Part shown: in pieces, positions 35,272-44,091 of the stretch | Layout of the letters: every line of letters begins with the position of its first letter | Numbering within the stretch: the first letter of the stretch is position 1 | From: Dictyobacter alpinus | Lineage (GTDB): Bacteria > Chloroflexota > Ktedonobacteria > Ktedonobacterales > Ktedonobacteraceae | Assembly: GCF_003967575.1 (NCBI RefSeq) | Contig: NZ_BIFT01000001.1 | Span: 124,001-188,000 of the forward strand | Reading direction: 5' to 3' | DNA length: 64,000 bases | The notes under the pieces: generated by a model | Databases searched by the model: none | Told to the model about the DNA's origin: nothing | The model's input: the letters and a program-made list of their open reading frames with translations, nothing else | Made by a program: the position numbers and the translations under genes

Positions 35272-36267
35272 ATGGAATTACTTGTAGACAGTTATGGACG
35301 ACGTATTAAAAGTATGCGTATCTCAATTACCGATAAGTGTAATTTTCGTTGCACTTATTGTATGCCTGCCGAGGGACTTCCCTGGCTAAAAAAGGATGAA
35401 ATTCTTTCATACGAAGAGATTGTACGCATCTCTCAAGTTTCGGTGGGCATGGGTATAGAACAGATTCGCTTGACTGGTGGCGAGCCTCTAGTGAGACGAG
35501 ATGTACCATCACTGGTACAACAGTTGGGTCAGATCGAAGGGCTACGTAGTTTAAGCCTGACCACCAATGGCATCCTCCTTAAACAACAGGCCGCTGCTCT
35601 GGCTGCTGCAGGCTTAACACGCATTAATGTCAGTTTGGATTCTCTCCTACGCGAAAAATTTGCTCAACTGACGCGCCGCGATCAACTCGATCATGTCCTG
35701 GAAGGCCTGGCCGAACTCGAAAAATATCCATCAATCCATCCCATCAAAATTAATGCTGTCGCTATGCGTGGCTATAGTGAAGAAGAGGTTCTCTCCTTTG
35801 CACACCTGGCTCGCAATAAGGCCTATGTGGTACGGTGGATCGAATTTATGCCTCTAGATGCTGATCAGATCTGGCGTAAAGAGGATATCCTTACAGGTGC
35901 TGAGATCAAAAATATCATTGAAGCTGAATATGGTCCTCTGCAACAAATCACCACGGGCGATCCTTCAGAAACTGCTCGCCGTTATACATTTAGCGATGGT
36001 ATCGGTGAAGTGGGTTTCATTAACCCGGTCAGTGAACCTTTCTGCTCCACTTGCGATCGTATCCGCATTACTGCAGATGGACAATTGCGCACCTGCCTCT
36101 TTGGTACTGAAGAGACTGATCTAAGAGCTGTTGTACGTGCCCACTCCAACAATGAACCACTTATCCAGGCAATCCGACAGGCAGTTCTCAATAAAGAATT
36201 AAAGCATTACATCGGCGATAAAAGCTTCAAAAGAACTAATAGAACTATGTCTAGGATCGGTGGATAA
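35272..36267 (+). CDS. moaA: GTP 3',8-cyclase (molybdenum cofactor biosynthesis)
   Basis: This 331-residue radical SAM enzyme performs the first step of molybdopterin synthesis. CNFRCTYCMPAEG near residue 24 is the N-terminal cluster motif. LTGGEPLVRRD binds SAM. CSTCDRIRITADGQLRTC near residues 263-280 holds the second cluster. The C-terminus ends RIGG, the conserved Gly-Gly tail needed for activity. No other moa gene is nearby. Confidence 0.96.
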   Translation: MELLVDSYGRRIKSMRISITDKCNFRCTYCMPAEGLPWLKKDEILSYEEIVRISQVSVGMGIEQIRLTGGEPLVRRDVPSLVQQLGQIEGLRSLSLTTNGILLKQQAAALAAAGLTRINVSLDSLLREKFAQLTRRDQLDHVLEGLAELEKYPSIHPIKINAVAMRGYSEEEVLSFAHLARNKAYVVRWIEFMPLDADQIWRKEDILTGAEIKNIIEAEYGPLQQITTGDPSETARRYTFSDGIGEVGFINPVSEPFCSTCDRIRITADGQLRTCLFGTEETDLRAVVRAHSNNEPLIQAIRQAVLNKELKHYIGDKSFKRTNRTMSRIGG

Positions 36268-36513
36268 TTCAATTAAACGATTGATACTCCATGTCTATTA
36301 CATATACAAGTGATACGTTCTGATTATCACTTACTCCATTAATACAGTGTAGACATCTGCAAAAAGAATGTTACAAATAAAGAGCAGGATCGTCATTATA
36401 GTCAAATAGGCAAAATACATATTGTCATCAATATTATTTTGCCTAACTGTATTAACATCGTACTAAATATACATTCGGCCTGACTAGAATAACAGGCCAG
36501 AAAGAGGAAATTT

Positions 36514-36741
36514 GTGGCAAATGAGGAAGCGGATCTATTAACAGTCGGCGAGGTTGCAAAACAACTGAGAGTCGATGACACTACTGTTCGTCGGTGGATT
36601 AAAAGTGGTGTGCTTGAAGCGATTTCACTCCCCCATAGTGGTATACGCCAGGCGTACCGCATTCGCCGCTCGACCCTTGAAGCTTTGCTTGCAGCCCCAC
36701 CATCGCCACTTGATGAAGACACCATTAGTGAAGAAGCATAA
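36514..36741 (+). CDS. Small helix-turn-helix (excisionase-like) DNA-binding protein
   Basis: This 75-residue protein has a MerR/excisionase-type winged HTH: LLTVGEVAKQLRVDDTTVRRWIKSGVLEAI, then the wing GIRQAYRIRRSTLEALL. Such proteins bind DNA as regulators or recombination directionality factors. No integrase is next to it, so a regulator is likelier. GTG start with AAAGAGGAAA upstream. It follows moaA by 246 bases and is probably separately transcribed. Confidence 0.85.
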   Translation: MANEEADLLTVGEVAKQLRVDDTTVRRWIKSGVLEAISLPHSGIRQAYRIRRSTLEALLAAPPSPLDEDTISEEA

Positions 36742-36848
36742 TAGTCTATCGGCTTCCGAACTGCTAGTATTTTTCCCCCCAACTAGCAGACGGAGGCTTC
36801 ACATACACTTCAATCTTATTCGACCTGATTACAGTTTTTGCACTATCC

Positions 36849-37385
36849 TTATAATATAGTTCGATACAATTGTAACCCATAAATATTCGACTGGTCAGCT
36901 GGTTGCAAATCGAATTTTTTTGCTAGCTGGGTAGCACCGGGATCAGCAATCGGTAGTAAAACTTCAAAATATACAGGAATACCTTCTGCTTCCGCTTCAA
37001 ATTCAAAATCAGAGGCCAGCAAACGTGCCCGATTTAAAGCTCCTACCATTAAAGCTCTTCCAGCTCCTTGATGTCGATATTCAGGATGGACAGTTCCCTG
37101 GCAGCGTAGATGGTATCCCTCACTATCTCGCAAACATTGTAGGAGGGTATAAGCAACGATTTCTCCTTCAATACCCTCTAGAGTACCAGCTTGTCCCCAG
37201 GTCAGAAGTTCATCATCATCATCAGTCATTACAAAAGCGTTCGATAAAACATCGTTAGCTGGATTGAAAAACCAGTTTATGAACTCTTCTTCAGATTGAA
37301 CTGGTCTCTGTTCAAACTCAACTGCCGCTTGTTGAATAGTAGCTACAGAGGAGATATCTCCGGAACGAAAATGGCGAATACGCAT
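36849..37385 (-). CDS. GNAT-family N-acetyltransferase
   Basis: This 178-residue protein opens MRIRHFRSGDISSVATIQQAAVEF and has the acetyl-CoA loop VHPEYRHQGAGRALMVGALNRA near residue 100, preceded by GEIVAYTLL. The substrate is unknown. It stands alone, convergent with the HTH gene and divergent from the ergothioneine cluster. Confidence 0.85.
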   Translation of the reverse strand: MRIRHFRSGDISSVATIQQAAVEFEQRPVQSEEEFINWFFNPANDVLSNAFVMTDDDDELLTWGQAGTLEGIEGEIVAYTLLQCLRDSEGYHLRCQGTVHPEYRHQGAGRALMVGALNRARLLASDFEFEAEAEGIPVYFEVLLPIADPGATQLAKKFDLQPADQSNIYGLQLYRTIL

Positions 37386-37622
37386 ACCTGTCTTCTCAGC
37401 TTTCTCATAACATTCAGAATATCTGATGTAGTTTAGTGTTTTTATGTAACACTTGACCCATGCGCTTCAATATAAAAAATAAAATATCTATTCGTGGGCA
37501 TCTGCAAAATGAGATATCTATACTATATACTATACTCACACAGTTTATCTAAAAAAAAGTGGCCACTATCTGCTTGTTTTAGACCTCACTGACCATATCT
37601 ATACTAGAGGAGTTCGGCTATT

Positions 37623-38813
37623 TTGAGTACAAATGCTCAGCTTGAAACTATCCGGCAATCTATGCCCGCAACTACATCCCAAATCTATCTTAATACGGGA
37701 ACATTTGGCCCTTTACCTACATGTGCATCGGATGCCATGGTTACACGTATACAGGAAGAATTGCTGCAAGGTCGTCTAGGAACTGCTGGTTTTGAGAAGA
37801 TTATTGCGATCTATGCTTATGCTCGTGAACAGGTAGCCCGCCTGCTTCATTGCAATGCTGAAGAAGTTACCCTCACAGATAATACTGGTGAAGGAATGAA
37901 TATTGTAAGCCATGGATTAGACTGGCACGCTGGTGATGAGGTTATTACAACGAATCACGAGCATATCAGCGCATTGGCACCGCTCTATCAAATACGCGAT
38001 CGCTATGGTATCGTTATCCATAAAGCTGATCTAGGCCAATCTGCTGATTACTCAGCACGCGCAGCAATCGAATCCTTGATTACCTCACGTACACGCCTGA
38101 TTGTCCTCTCACACGTAGCCTGGACCACTGGAGCTGTCCTGGATGTCCAGGCAGTTAGTGACCTGGGCCGCTCATTAAATATTCCAGTCCTGATCGATGG
38201 AGCTCAATCTGCTGGCAACATTCCAATAGATGTTCATGCACTTAGAGTCGATTTCTATGCTATTCCTATGCAAAAATGGCTTTGTGGTCCCGATGGTACT
38301 GGAGCTTTGTATGTACGCAAGGAATCGTTATACTATCTCCAACCAACCTATGTAGGCTATTATTCAGCCAAATTTGAGTCTGCCCTGGATTGGGAAATCC
38401 ACGCTCATGCTCAACGCTTTGAACTGGGTGGACGTCAGACCGCAGCCATCGCAGGCCAATCGGCAGTACTTTACTGGCTAGAAAACATCGTAGGATACGA
38501 TTGGCTCTTTCAACGCATCTCAGACCTTAATACCTACGCCTACCAACGCCTTAAAGAGATTCCTGGTCTCACCATCTTGACACCCAAAGCGGGCCAGAAT
38601 GGAATCCTTTCCTTCACCATCTCCGGTATCAGTGAGACCGAAATAGTAAACAGACTACAAGAACAGCACATCGCCATTCGCAGTATTCCCGACAATCATT
38701 CCTTGCGCATCTCAACTGGCTTCTACAATACCGAAGCCGAACTCGATCTGTTAACTGAAACACTTCGTACTATACAAGAGACCTACCTCACTAATCATCC
38801 CAAAACTATTTAA
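37623..38813 (+). CDS. egtE: Class V aminotransferase-fold C-S lyase (EgtE-like)
   Basis: This 396-residue PLP enzyme opens IYLNTGTFGPLPTCASDAM. The PLP-binding DGAQSAG holds the cofactor Asp and Gln, and the Schiff-base Lys is in MQKWLCGPDGTGALYV near residue 220. It is close to cysteine desulfurases. Directly downstream are egtB and egtD, so cleavage of the hercynylcysteine sulfoxide C-S bond, the last step of ergothioneine synthesis, is the likely role. TTG start with GAGGAG about 10 bases upstream. The hairpin at 38821 may partly separate it from egtB. Confidence 0.83.
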   Translation: MSTNAQLETIRQSMPATTSQIYLNTGTFGPLPTCASDAMVTRIQEELLQGRLGTAGFEKIIAIYAYAREQVARLLHCNAEEVTLTDNTGEGMNIVSHGLDWHAGDEVITTNHEHISALAPLYQIRDRYGIVIHKADLGQSADYSARAAIESLITSRTRLIVLSHVAWTTGAVLDVQAVSDLGRSLNIPVLIDGAQSAGNIPIDVHALRVDFYAIPMQKWLCGPDGTGALYVRKESLYYLQPTYVGYYSAKFESALDWEIHAHAQRFELGGRQTAAIAGQSAVLYWLENIVGYDWLFQRISDLNTYAYQRLKEIPGLTILTPKAGQNGILSFTISGISETEIVNRLQEQHIAIRSIPDNHSLRISTGFYNTEAELDLLTETLRTIQETYLTNHPKTI

Positions 38814-38820
38814 TTTCCAT

Positions 38821-38864
38821 TGTACAGTGTGGGTGTGCGCAGCCGCGTACACCCACACTGTACA
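38821..38864. terminator. Hairpin between egtE and egtB
   Basis: Arms of 16 bases (38821-38836 and 38849-38864) close a GC-rich loop. There is no T-run. It might limit read-through from egtE into egtB. Confidence 0.5.
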
Positions 38865-39072
38865 CCCCAATCAGACCCTGAGTTTAATTGGTTCGGCTTG
38901 AGTAAACAATCTTCACAGGTTACAATAGAAAGGTCTTGATCACGTAAAGTTAAAAGCTATAGCGTCATTAGCCACAAACTCTCGAAAATTGGCCTTGTAC
39001 CGATCATTAGTTAGTGTAGGTTTTTCTTTCTGGATAACTACGAGCTATCGCGATCAACCAAGGAGATGTAGA

Positions 39073-40371
39073 GTGGTAAAAATCATCCAAGAAGAATCAG
39101 CCCTGACCCCTCAATCACCTCGGCAATTATTACTTGATAACTATTCACGGGTACGCCACTTCACGGAACAGTTATGCGCTCCATTGGTAGTTGAGGATTA
39201 TGTGATTCAATCAATGCCCGATGTTAGTCCGACACGGTGGCATCTAGCCCACACATCCTGGTTCTTCGAGACTTTTTTGTTGGAACCGAATGTTCCGGAT
39301 TACATCTCGCCACATCCACAATATGCTTACCTGTTCAACTCGTACTATAATTCTGTGGGTGAGCGCCATTGTCGTCCTAAACGCGGCTTGATTTCTCGAC
39401 CTACGGTACAGGAAATCTATGCGTACCGTCAGTATGTCGATGAATGTATTAGTAACTTTTTAACAGCCTGTAGCCAGGAGCATCTAGACAAAATAACGCC
39501 CATTGTGACACTGGGTATTCATCATGAGCAGCAACATCAGGAATTAATCATTACCGATATCAAACATGTTCTTTCCTGCAATCCACTCCATCCCACTTAC
39601 CTGGAACGAACCATCGGACCATCGCAACCGCCGCCTCCTCTTGAATGGATCAGTTATCCTGAAGAGCTAGCCTGGATCGGATATGACAAGGATGGCTTTG
39701 CTTATGACAATGAGGGTCCCCGCCACCGTGAGTTTGTGGATGCCTATCAGCTAGGATCACGCTTGATTACAAATGCTGAATACCTGCAATTTATAAAAGA
39801 TGGAGGATATCAAAATCCCCTGCTCTGGCTCTCCAGTGGTTGGAGCACGGTTCAGGCGGAACAATGGCGGGCTCCGCTCTATTGGGAGCAACATGATGGT
39901 CATTGGATGATAATGACCTTGAGCGGTTTATGTGAGGTTGAGCCTGCAGAACCTGTTTGTCATGTGAGTTATTATGAGGCCGATGCCTATGCTCGCTGGG
40001 CCAATGCCCGTCTGGCCACCGAGGCCGAATGGGAGTTGGCAACGCGTCAACTGCCAGTTGAAGGCAATTTTGTCGAAAATCAGACATTCCATCCTATACC
40101 ACTGACGACCCAGGCCTCATCCACACAGCCGGCGCAAATGTATGGCGATGTCTGGGAATGGACCCAAAGTGCTTACCTGCCTTATCGAGGCTATAAGCCT
40201 GCGGCTGGTGCATTAGGTGAATATAATGGTAAATTCATGTGCAATCAATTTGTCCTGCGTGGGGGCTCATGCGCGACTTCTATCACGCATATTCGACCCA
40301 CCTACCGGAACTTTTTCCCGCCAGATGCACGCTGGCAATTTACAGGTGTTCGTTTAGCACGTGAGGTGTAA
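39073..40371 (+). CDS. egtB: Ergothioneine biosynthesis sulfoxide synthase EgtB
   Basis: This 432-residue non-haem iron enzyme joins a thiol donor to hercynine with oxygen. The N-terminal DinB-type domain holds HLAHTSWFFE and the iron motif HHEQQHQE (HX3HXE). The C-terminal formylglycine-generating-enzyme-like domain carries GDVWEWTQSAYLPY and FVLRGGSCAT. The GTG start at 39073 has AAGGAGATG before it; an earlier in-frame start lacks one. It overlaps egtD by 11 bases. No egtA or egtC is present, which hints at use of cysteine rather than gamma-glutamylcysteine. Confidence 0.93.
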   Translation: MVKIIQEESALTPQSPRQLLLDNYSRVRHFTEQLCAPLVVEDYVIQSMPDVSPTRWHLAHTSWFFETFLLEPNVPDYISPHPQYAYLFNSYYNSVGERHCRPKRGLISRPTVQEIYAYRQYVDECISNFLTACSQEHLDKITPIVTLGIHHEQQHQELIITDIKHVLSCNPLHPTYLERTIGPSQPPPPLEWISYPEELAWIGYDKDGFAYDNEGPRHREFVDAYQLGSRLITNAEYLQFIKDGGYQNPLLWLSSGWSTVQAEQWRAPLYWEQHDGHWMIMTLSGLCEVEPAEPVCHVSYYEADAYARWANARLATEAEWELATRQLPVEGNFVENQTFHPIPLTTQASSTQPAQMYGDVWEWTQSAYLPYRGYKPAAGALGEYNGKFMCNQFVLRGGSCATSITHIRPTYRNFFPPDARWQFTGVRLAREV

Positions 40372-41347
40372 CATCGCACAGAGCATACATGAACAGCTTG
40401 AACGGTATGATTTCACGCCCAAACAAAATACATTTCGGATGGAAATTCTGCAAGGATTACAGAAGCCGGTCAAAGAACTTCCGAGCAAATACTTTTATGA
40501 TGAGGTTGGCTCGCAATTATTCGATCGTATCACTGAACTTGATGATTATTATCTGACTCGTACAGAGTTAGAGATCATGCAGAATCAGATCCAGGACATC
40601 GCTTCAGTGCTGGGACCTGAGTGTATGCTCATCGAGTATGGCAGTGGCCGCAGTATTAAAACACGCCAGCTTTTGGATCATTTACAAGATCCGGTTGCAT
40701 ATGTGCCAATCGACATTTCACGCGAACATCTTCTCCAGGCTTCGCTAGAATTGGAGCAATTGTACCCACAAATCGAGATTCTGCCTATTTGTGCAGATTA
40801 TACTAGCAACTTTAAATTACCACGACCAACCCGATCCGGCGGTCACAAAGTTGCTTATTATCCAGGCTCCACCATTGGTAATTTTGATCGGGAACCGGCT
40901 CGCCAATTCCTGAGCAAGATCGCCCACATGTGTGGCAAAGGTGGTGGCTTGCTGATTGGAGTCGATCTCAAGAAGGATTTCTCACTTCTCCATCAGGCTT
41001 ATAATGATCGAGAAGGCATTACCGCACAATTTAACCTGCATCTGCTGGAACGGCTCAATACTGAGCTGGATACCAATTTTGTGTTAGATCAGTTTGGGCA
41101 TTACGCTTTTTATAATCCAGGCCAGGGACGCATTGAAATGCATCTGGTTAGCCTGACTAACCAGCAAGTGCACATTGCAAAGGAGCAGATCAACTTTTCC
41201 AACTACGAGAGTATCTGGACTGAGAGCTCATACAAATATACGCTAGAGGAATTTGGCCAGTTAGCAGCTCATGCTGGCTTTCAGGTTGAGCATGTCTGGT
41301 TAGATCGCCGCAAGTTCTTCAGCATCCAGTATCTCTCAGTCATCTAA
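40361..41347 (+). CDS. egtD: L-histidine N-alpha-methyltransferase EgtD
   Basis: This 328-residue SAM methyltransferase trimethylates histidine to hercynine. It has LPSKYFYDEVGSQLFDRITELDDYYLTRTE, IEYGSGRSIKTRQLL and AYYPGSTIGNFDREPA, all diagnostic for the EgtD family. The GTG start overlaps the end of egtB by 11 bases, giving translational coupling. A terminator follows 13 bases after the stop. Confidence 0.95.
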   Translation: MRCNIAQSIHEQLERYDFTPKQNTFRMEILQGLQKPVKELPSKYFYDEVGSQLFDRITELDDYYLTRTELEIMQNQIQDIASVLGPECMLIEYGSGRSIKTRQLLDHLQDPVAYVPIDISREHLLQASLELEQLYPQIEILPICADYTSNFKLPRPTRSGGHKVAYYPGSTIGNFDREPARQFLSKIAHMCGKGGGLLIGVDLKKDFSLLHQAYNDREGITAQFNLHLLERLNTELDTNFVLDQFGHYAFYNPGQGRIEMHLVSLTNQQVHIAKEQINFSNYESIWTESSYKYTLEEFGQLAAHAGFQVEHVWLDRRKFFSIQYLSVI

Positions 41348-41360
41348 CGTTTCCACAATA

Positions 41361-41393
41361 CAGGCCAGCGTCCTCGTAGCTGACGCTGGCCTG
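41361..41393 (+). terminator. Terminator of the egt genes
   Basis: Perfect 12-base arms CAGGCCAGCGTC / GACGCTGGCCTG with a 9-base loop lie just after egtD. Confidence 0.75.
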
Positions 41394-41539
41394 TTCATAG
41401 TATCAAACAATGACGTCCGTTCCTGGTATTGACAAGTTTATTCGATATTTTTTTACCAAATATCCCATTTGCAAATCGAAAATTCAGGTATAATCGTACT
41501 ACAGACAGAGCTTGTTCAATTATAAGAAAGGAGTCTGCT

Positions 41540-41602
41540 GTGTCTACAAATTCTCCTGAAGAAAAACCTCTACTCAAAAAGAGTATAGGTATTTCCTTAT
41601 GA
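41540..41602 (+). CDS. Short ORF (20 residues) with strong ribosome site
   Basis: A GTG-started 20-codon frame encodes MSTNSPEEKPLLKKSIGISL. AAAGGAG is placed seven bases before it, and a TATAAT (41489-41494) lies about 45 bases upstream. It sits alone in the 386-base gap between egtD and the DUF2721 gene. It could be a real small protein, a leader peptide or the stump of a decayed gene. I do not recognise it. Confidence 0.3.
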   Translation: MSTNSPEEKPLLKKSIGISL

Positions 41603-41733
41603 GAGTCGCATTCAGGGCCGGTATGCTTATTCACCCATAATGAAGAGTATACAGTCTTGCCAGATCTACTGCGTAGAATTCAATATACTGCAATAGTTCT
41701 GACCCGCTTCTACAGCATGTCTTTGATACCACA

Positions 41734-42249
41734 ATGAATATTCAAAATGTAATTAGTCTTATTCTCGCTCCAGTCGTTATGATCTCAAGTTGTACACTCT
41801 TTATGAATGGATTACTCCAACGCTATGATTCTTTGAGCGCTCGTTTGCGCGCTATGCATATAGAACATATGGAATTGATCCATTTGATCCAGAAAGAAAA
41901 TTCTGAAAACCCAAGTGATCCGCGAGAAATTAATGCTTTACGTGATCTCAATAGAGAACGTTTAAAAGAACTCGAATTTGAAATGCCGCATCTTTTAACG
42001 CGACATAAATTGCAGTGGAACGCAATTCTGGCTGCAGAAATTACTATTGGTGTGCTGGTCTTAAGTATGTTTGAGATCGGCTTCCATGCTATTACTCGCA
42101 TCTCATGGCTAGAAATGGCTGCCATGTTCACATTAATGTTAGGTGCCTTAATCTTTTTAACATGTATTATGATTACAGCTTTTGAGTTTGCCGCTTCACC
42201 TAAATCGATCGTTTTTGAAGTCCAGCATGGATTGAAGTTAAGCAAGTAG
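41734..42249 (+). CDS. DUF2721 family membrane protein
   Basis: This 171-residue protein has an N-terminal hydrophobic helix (VISLILAPVVMISSCTLFMNGLL), a charged helical stretch of about 70 residues rich in Arg/Glu, and two C-terminal membrane helices (AAEITIGVLVLSMFEIGF and MAAMFTLMLGALIFLTCIMITAF). The pattern APVVMISSC..L...RY matches DUF2721. The function is unknown. It is followed by the 60-bp palindrome. Confidence 0.82.
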   Translation: MNIQNVISLILAPVVMISSCTLFMNGLLQRYDSLSARLRAMHIEHMELIHLIQKENSENPSDPREINALRDLNRERLKELEFEMPHLLTRHKLQWNAILAAEITIGVLVLSMFEIGFHAITRISWLEMAAMFTLMLGALIFLTCIMITAFEFAASPKSIVFEVQHGLKLSK

Positions 42250-42278
42250 AATGAGAAGTGCAGAGAGAAGATCTTAGT

Positions 42279-42338
42279 TTTTTTGTGTCTAAAAAGGCGT
42301 GCCAACCATGGTTGGCACGCCTTTTTAGACACAAAAAA
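42279..42338. terminator. 60-bp perfect palindrome, bidirectional terminator
   Basis: A perfect inverted repeat with no unpaired base is centred at CCATGG (42306-42311), with GC-rich core arms and T/A runs at both ends. It lies between the DUF2721 gene and the 5S rRNA terminator hairpin, and would stop transcription from both directions. Confidence 0.85.
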
Positions 42339-42358
42339 CCACCCATATAGGCGGGTGA
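42339..42358 (-). terminator. 5S rRNA terminator hairpin
   Basis: On the minus strand CACCC...GGGTG folds directly after the 5S 3' end and is followed by TTTTTT, which is shared with the flank of the large palindrome. Confidence 0.75.
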
Positions 42359-42474
42359 GACGGCGACTTCCTATTTTCCCACGCAGTTGCCCACGTAGTA
42401 TCATCGGGGAGGAAGAGCTTAACTACCGTGTTCGGGATGGGAACGGGTGTACCCTCTTCGCTAAAGTCACCAGC
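42359..42474 (-). rRNA. rrf: 5S ribosomal RNA
   Basis: Read on the minus strand, the 116-base RNA starts GCTGGTGACT and ends AGTCGCCGTC, which pair as helix I. It contains the universal CCCATCCCGAACACGG segment and GTTAAGC in loop B/helix III, and the TGGGAAAATAGG region of helix IV/V. No 16S or 23S gene is within the window, so it is an isolated 5S gene. Confidence 0.96.
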
Positions 42475-42666
42475 TCACCTGCACATACAAGTGGCTTTTC
42501 TTGACGAGGTTTATAATACTATAACCACTCACACATGTCAATGGTTTTTGCCAACAATTTTTCTACGCATTTACAAATATCACCCCACAACGTCTTATCA
42601 AGAGTGTCAGGATAGCTACCATAAATACTTCCTATTCCTGTAATGCAAGAGAAAGGTAAATAAACA

Positions 42667-44067
42667 GTGTCAACACCAGAATCTACAGATACCGCACAAT
42701 TTCTTTCTTCATTTAAAGGCTTTATGGATAAAGCGGTTGCACAAAGTAAACAGGAGGAACCAATCTTTGCGACCTATCTCCATCAACACTTCGGCATTGA
42801 TCCTAAAGAGTTGCCAGTAGTTGGGGAACAATTCGAGAAGGCGGATCAACCAAATTTTCAGATTGCGCTTACCCGAATGATCGACATCCATGGATGGAAT
42901 GCGAAATTGCTGGGGATCACCGCTCCTAATGAGTATATGGGTATTAAGGTAGCATCTCTCCTCAACACTCAACGCCAGAACCAGGCCAGTGAAGGGCCGG
43001 TGGAGTATGTAAATGTGGTACTCCATGATGAAACATCTATGGCCTGTATCCAAACAGGCTTCTACCTGTTTCAAAAAGACAACCATCGTCTGGCACTATT
43101 GATTTCCGGCGCACGCAATCCTTTTGGGGATCTCAATATACGGGTTGAGGTAGTGGCGCGCGTGCGTGAGGATGCAGAGGCATTTTTAAGTGAGCTGCGT
43201 ATAACGATGCGCCGTTATAATGTCTATCGCAACCACGTTATCTCGATCGCTATGAATAATCAGCGTCTACTTGATGTGAAATTTCACCATTTGCCAGTCA
43301 TTACCCGCGACAATATTATTTTGCCGGAGGGTACATTAGAGCATATTGAACGCCAGACTATTCGTTTTGCTCAACTTAGCAAAAAACTTCAACGTGCGCA
43401 ACGCCATATCAAACGCGGTCTCCTACTCTATGGACCTCCAGGAACTGGCAAGACTCTTTCGGCGATGTACATTGCCAATCAAATGCCTGAGCGCACAGTT
43501 CTACTTGTCACTGGCCAGAACACTGGCTTGATCCAAAAATCCTGTGAACTGGCCCGCCTCCTCCAGCCGGCGACGGTGATTATTGAGGATGTTGATCTGA
43601 TTGCAGAGGAGCGCACCAATCAGAATCAGGCTTGCAACGCCCTGCTCTTTGAGCTACTTAACCAGATGGATGGTATCTCTGATGATGCCGATATCCTCTT
43701 TCTCTTAACAACCAATCGCCCAGACATCCTTGAGCCAGCGCTGGCTGCCCGGCCTGGACGTATCGATCTGGCCATTGAAATTTCCTTACCAGATCGCGAC
43801 TGCCGCCGCCGACTCTTTGAACTTTATAGTCAGGGTCTGACATTACAATTACTCGAGCAGGAACAGATCTTAAATCAAACCGAAGGTGTTAGTGCGACGT
43901 TTATTCGCGAGCTACTACGCAAGGCAGCTCTGATTTCAGCCGATGAAAACGAGGCACGTGAACAGCTCATTATTGAGGACAAACACATCGATGATGCCCT
44001 CAAAGAACTGCTCTTCGAAGGAGGTGAGATTACCAAACGCCTCCTTGGTGCTGGACACACTTTCTAG
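42667..44067 (+). CDS. AAA+ ATPase
   Basis: This 466-residue protein has one AAA module at about residues 250-420. The Walker A GPPGTGKT is near 259, Walker B VIIEDVD near 302, sensor 1 TTNRP, and the Arg-finger motif ARPGRIDLAIEI. The module is closest in type to FtsH/Cdc48 AAA domains. The N-terminal 240 residues are not recognised and have no protease or membrane motif. The GTG start follows GAAAGG by about 11 bases. It may remodel an unknown substrate. It is convergent with smc. Confidence 0.88.
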   Translation: MSTPESTDTAQFLSSFKGFMDKAVAQSKQEEPIFATYLHQHFGIDPKELPVVGEQFEKADQPNFQIALTRMIDIHGWNAKLLGITAPNEYMGIKVASLLNTQRQNQASEGPVEYVNVVLHDETSMACIQTGFYLFQKDNHRLALLISGARNPFGDLNIRVEVVARVREDAEAFLSELRITMRRYNVYRNHVISIAMNNQRLLDVKFHHLPVITRDNIILPEGTLEHIERQTIRFAQLSKKLQRAQRHIKRGLLLYGPPGTGKTLSAMYIANQMPERTVLLVTGQNTGLIQKSCELARLLQPATVIIEDVDLIAEERTNQNQACNALLFELLNQMDGISDDADILFLLTTNRPDILEPALAARPGRIDLAIEISLPDRDCRRRLFELYSQGLTLQLLEQEQILNQTEGVSATFIRELLRKAALISADENEAREQLIIEDKHIDDALKELLFEGGEITKRLLGAGHTF

Positions 44068-44091
44068 ATTGCTTAATCCTTTATGCACATT

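Noticed and set aside
38989..39072. Upstream extension of egtB
   Set aside because: The AAGGAG site and family alignment place the start at the GTG at 39073.
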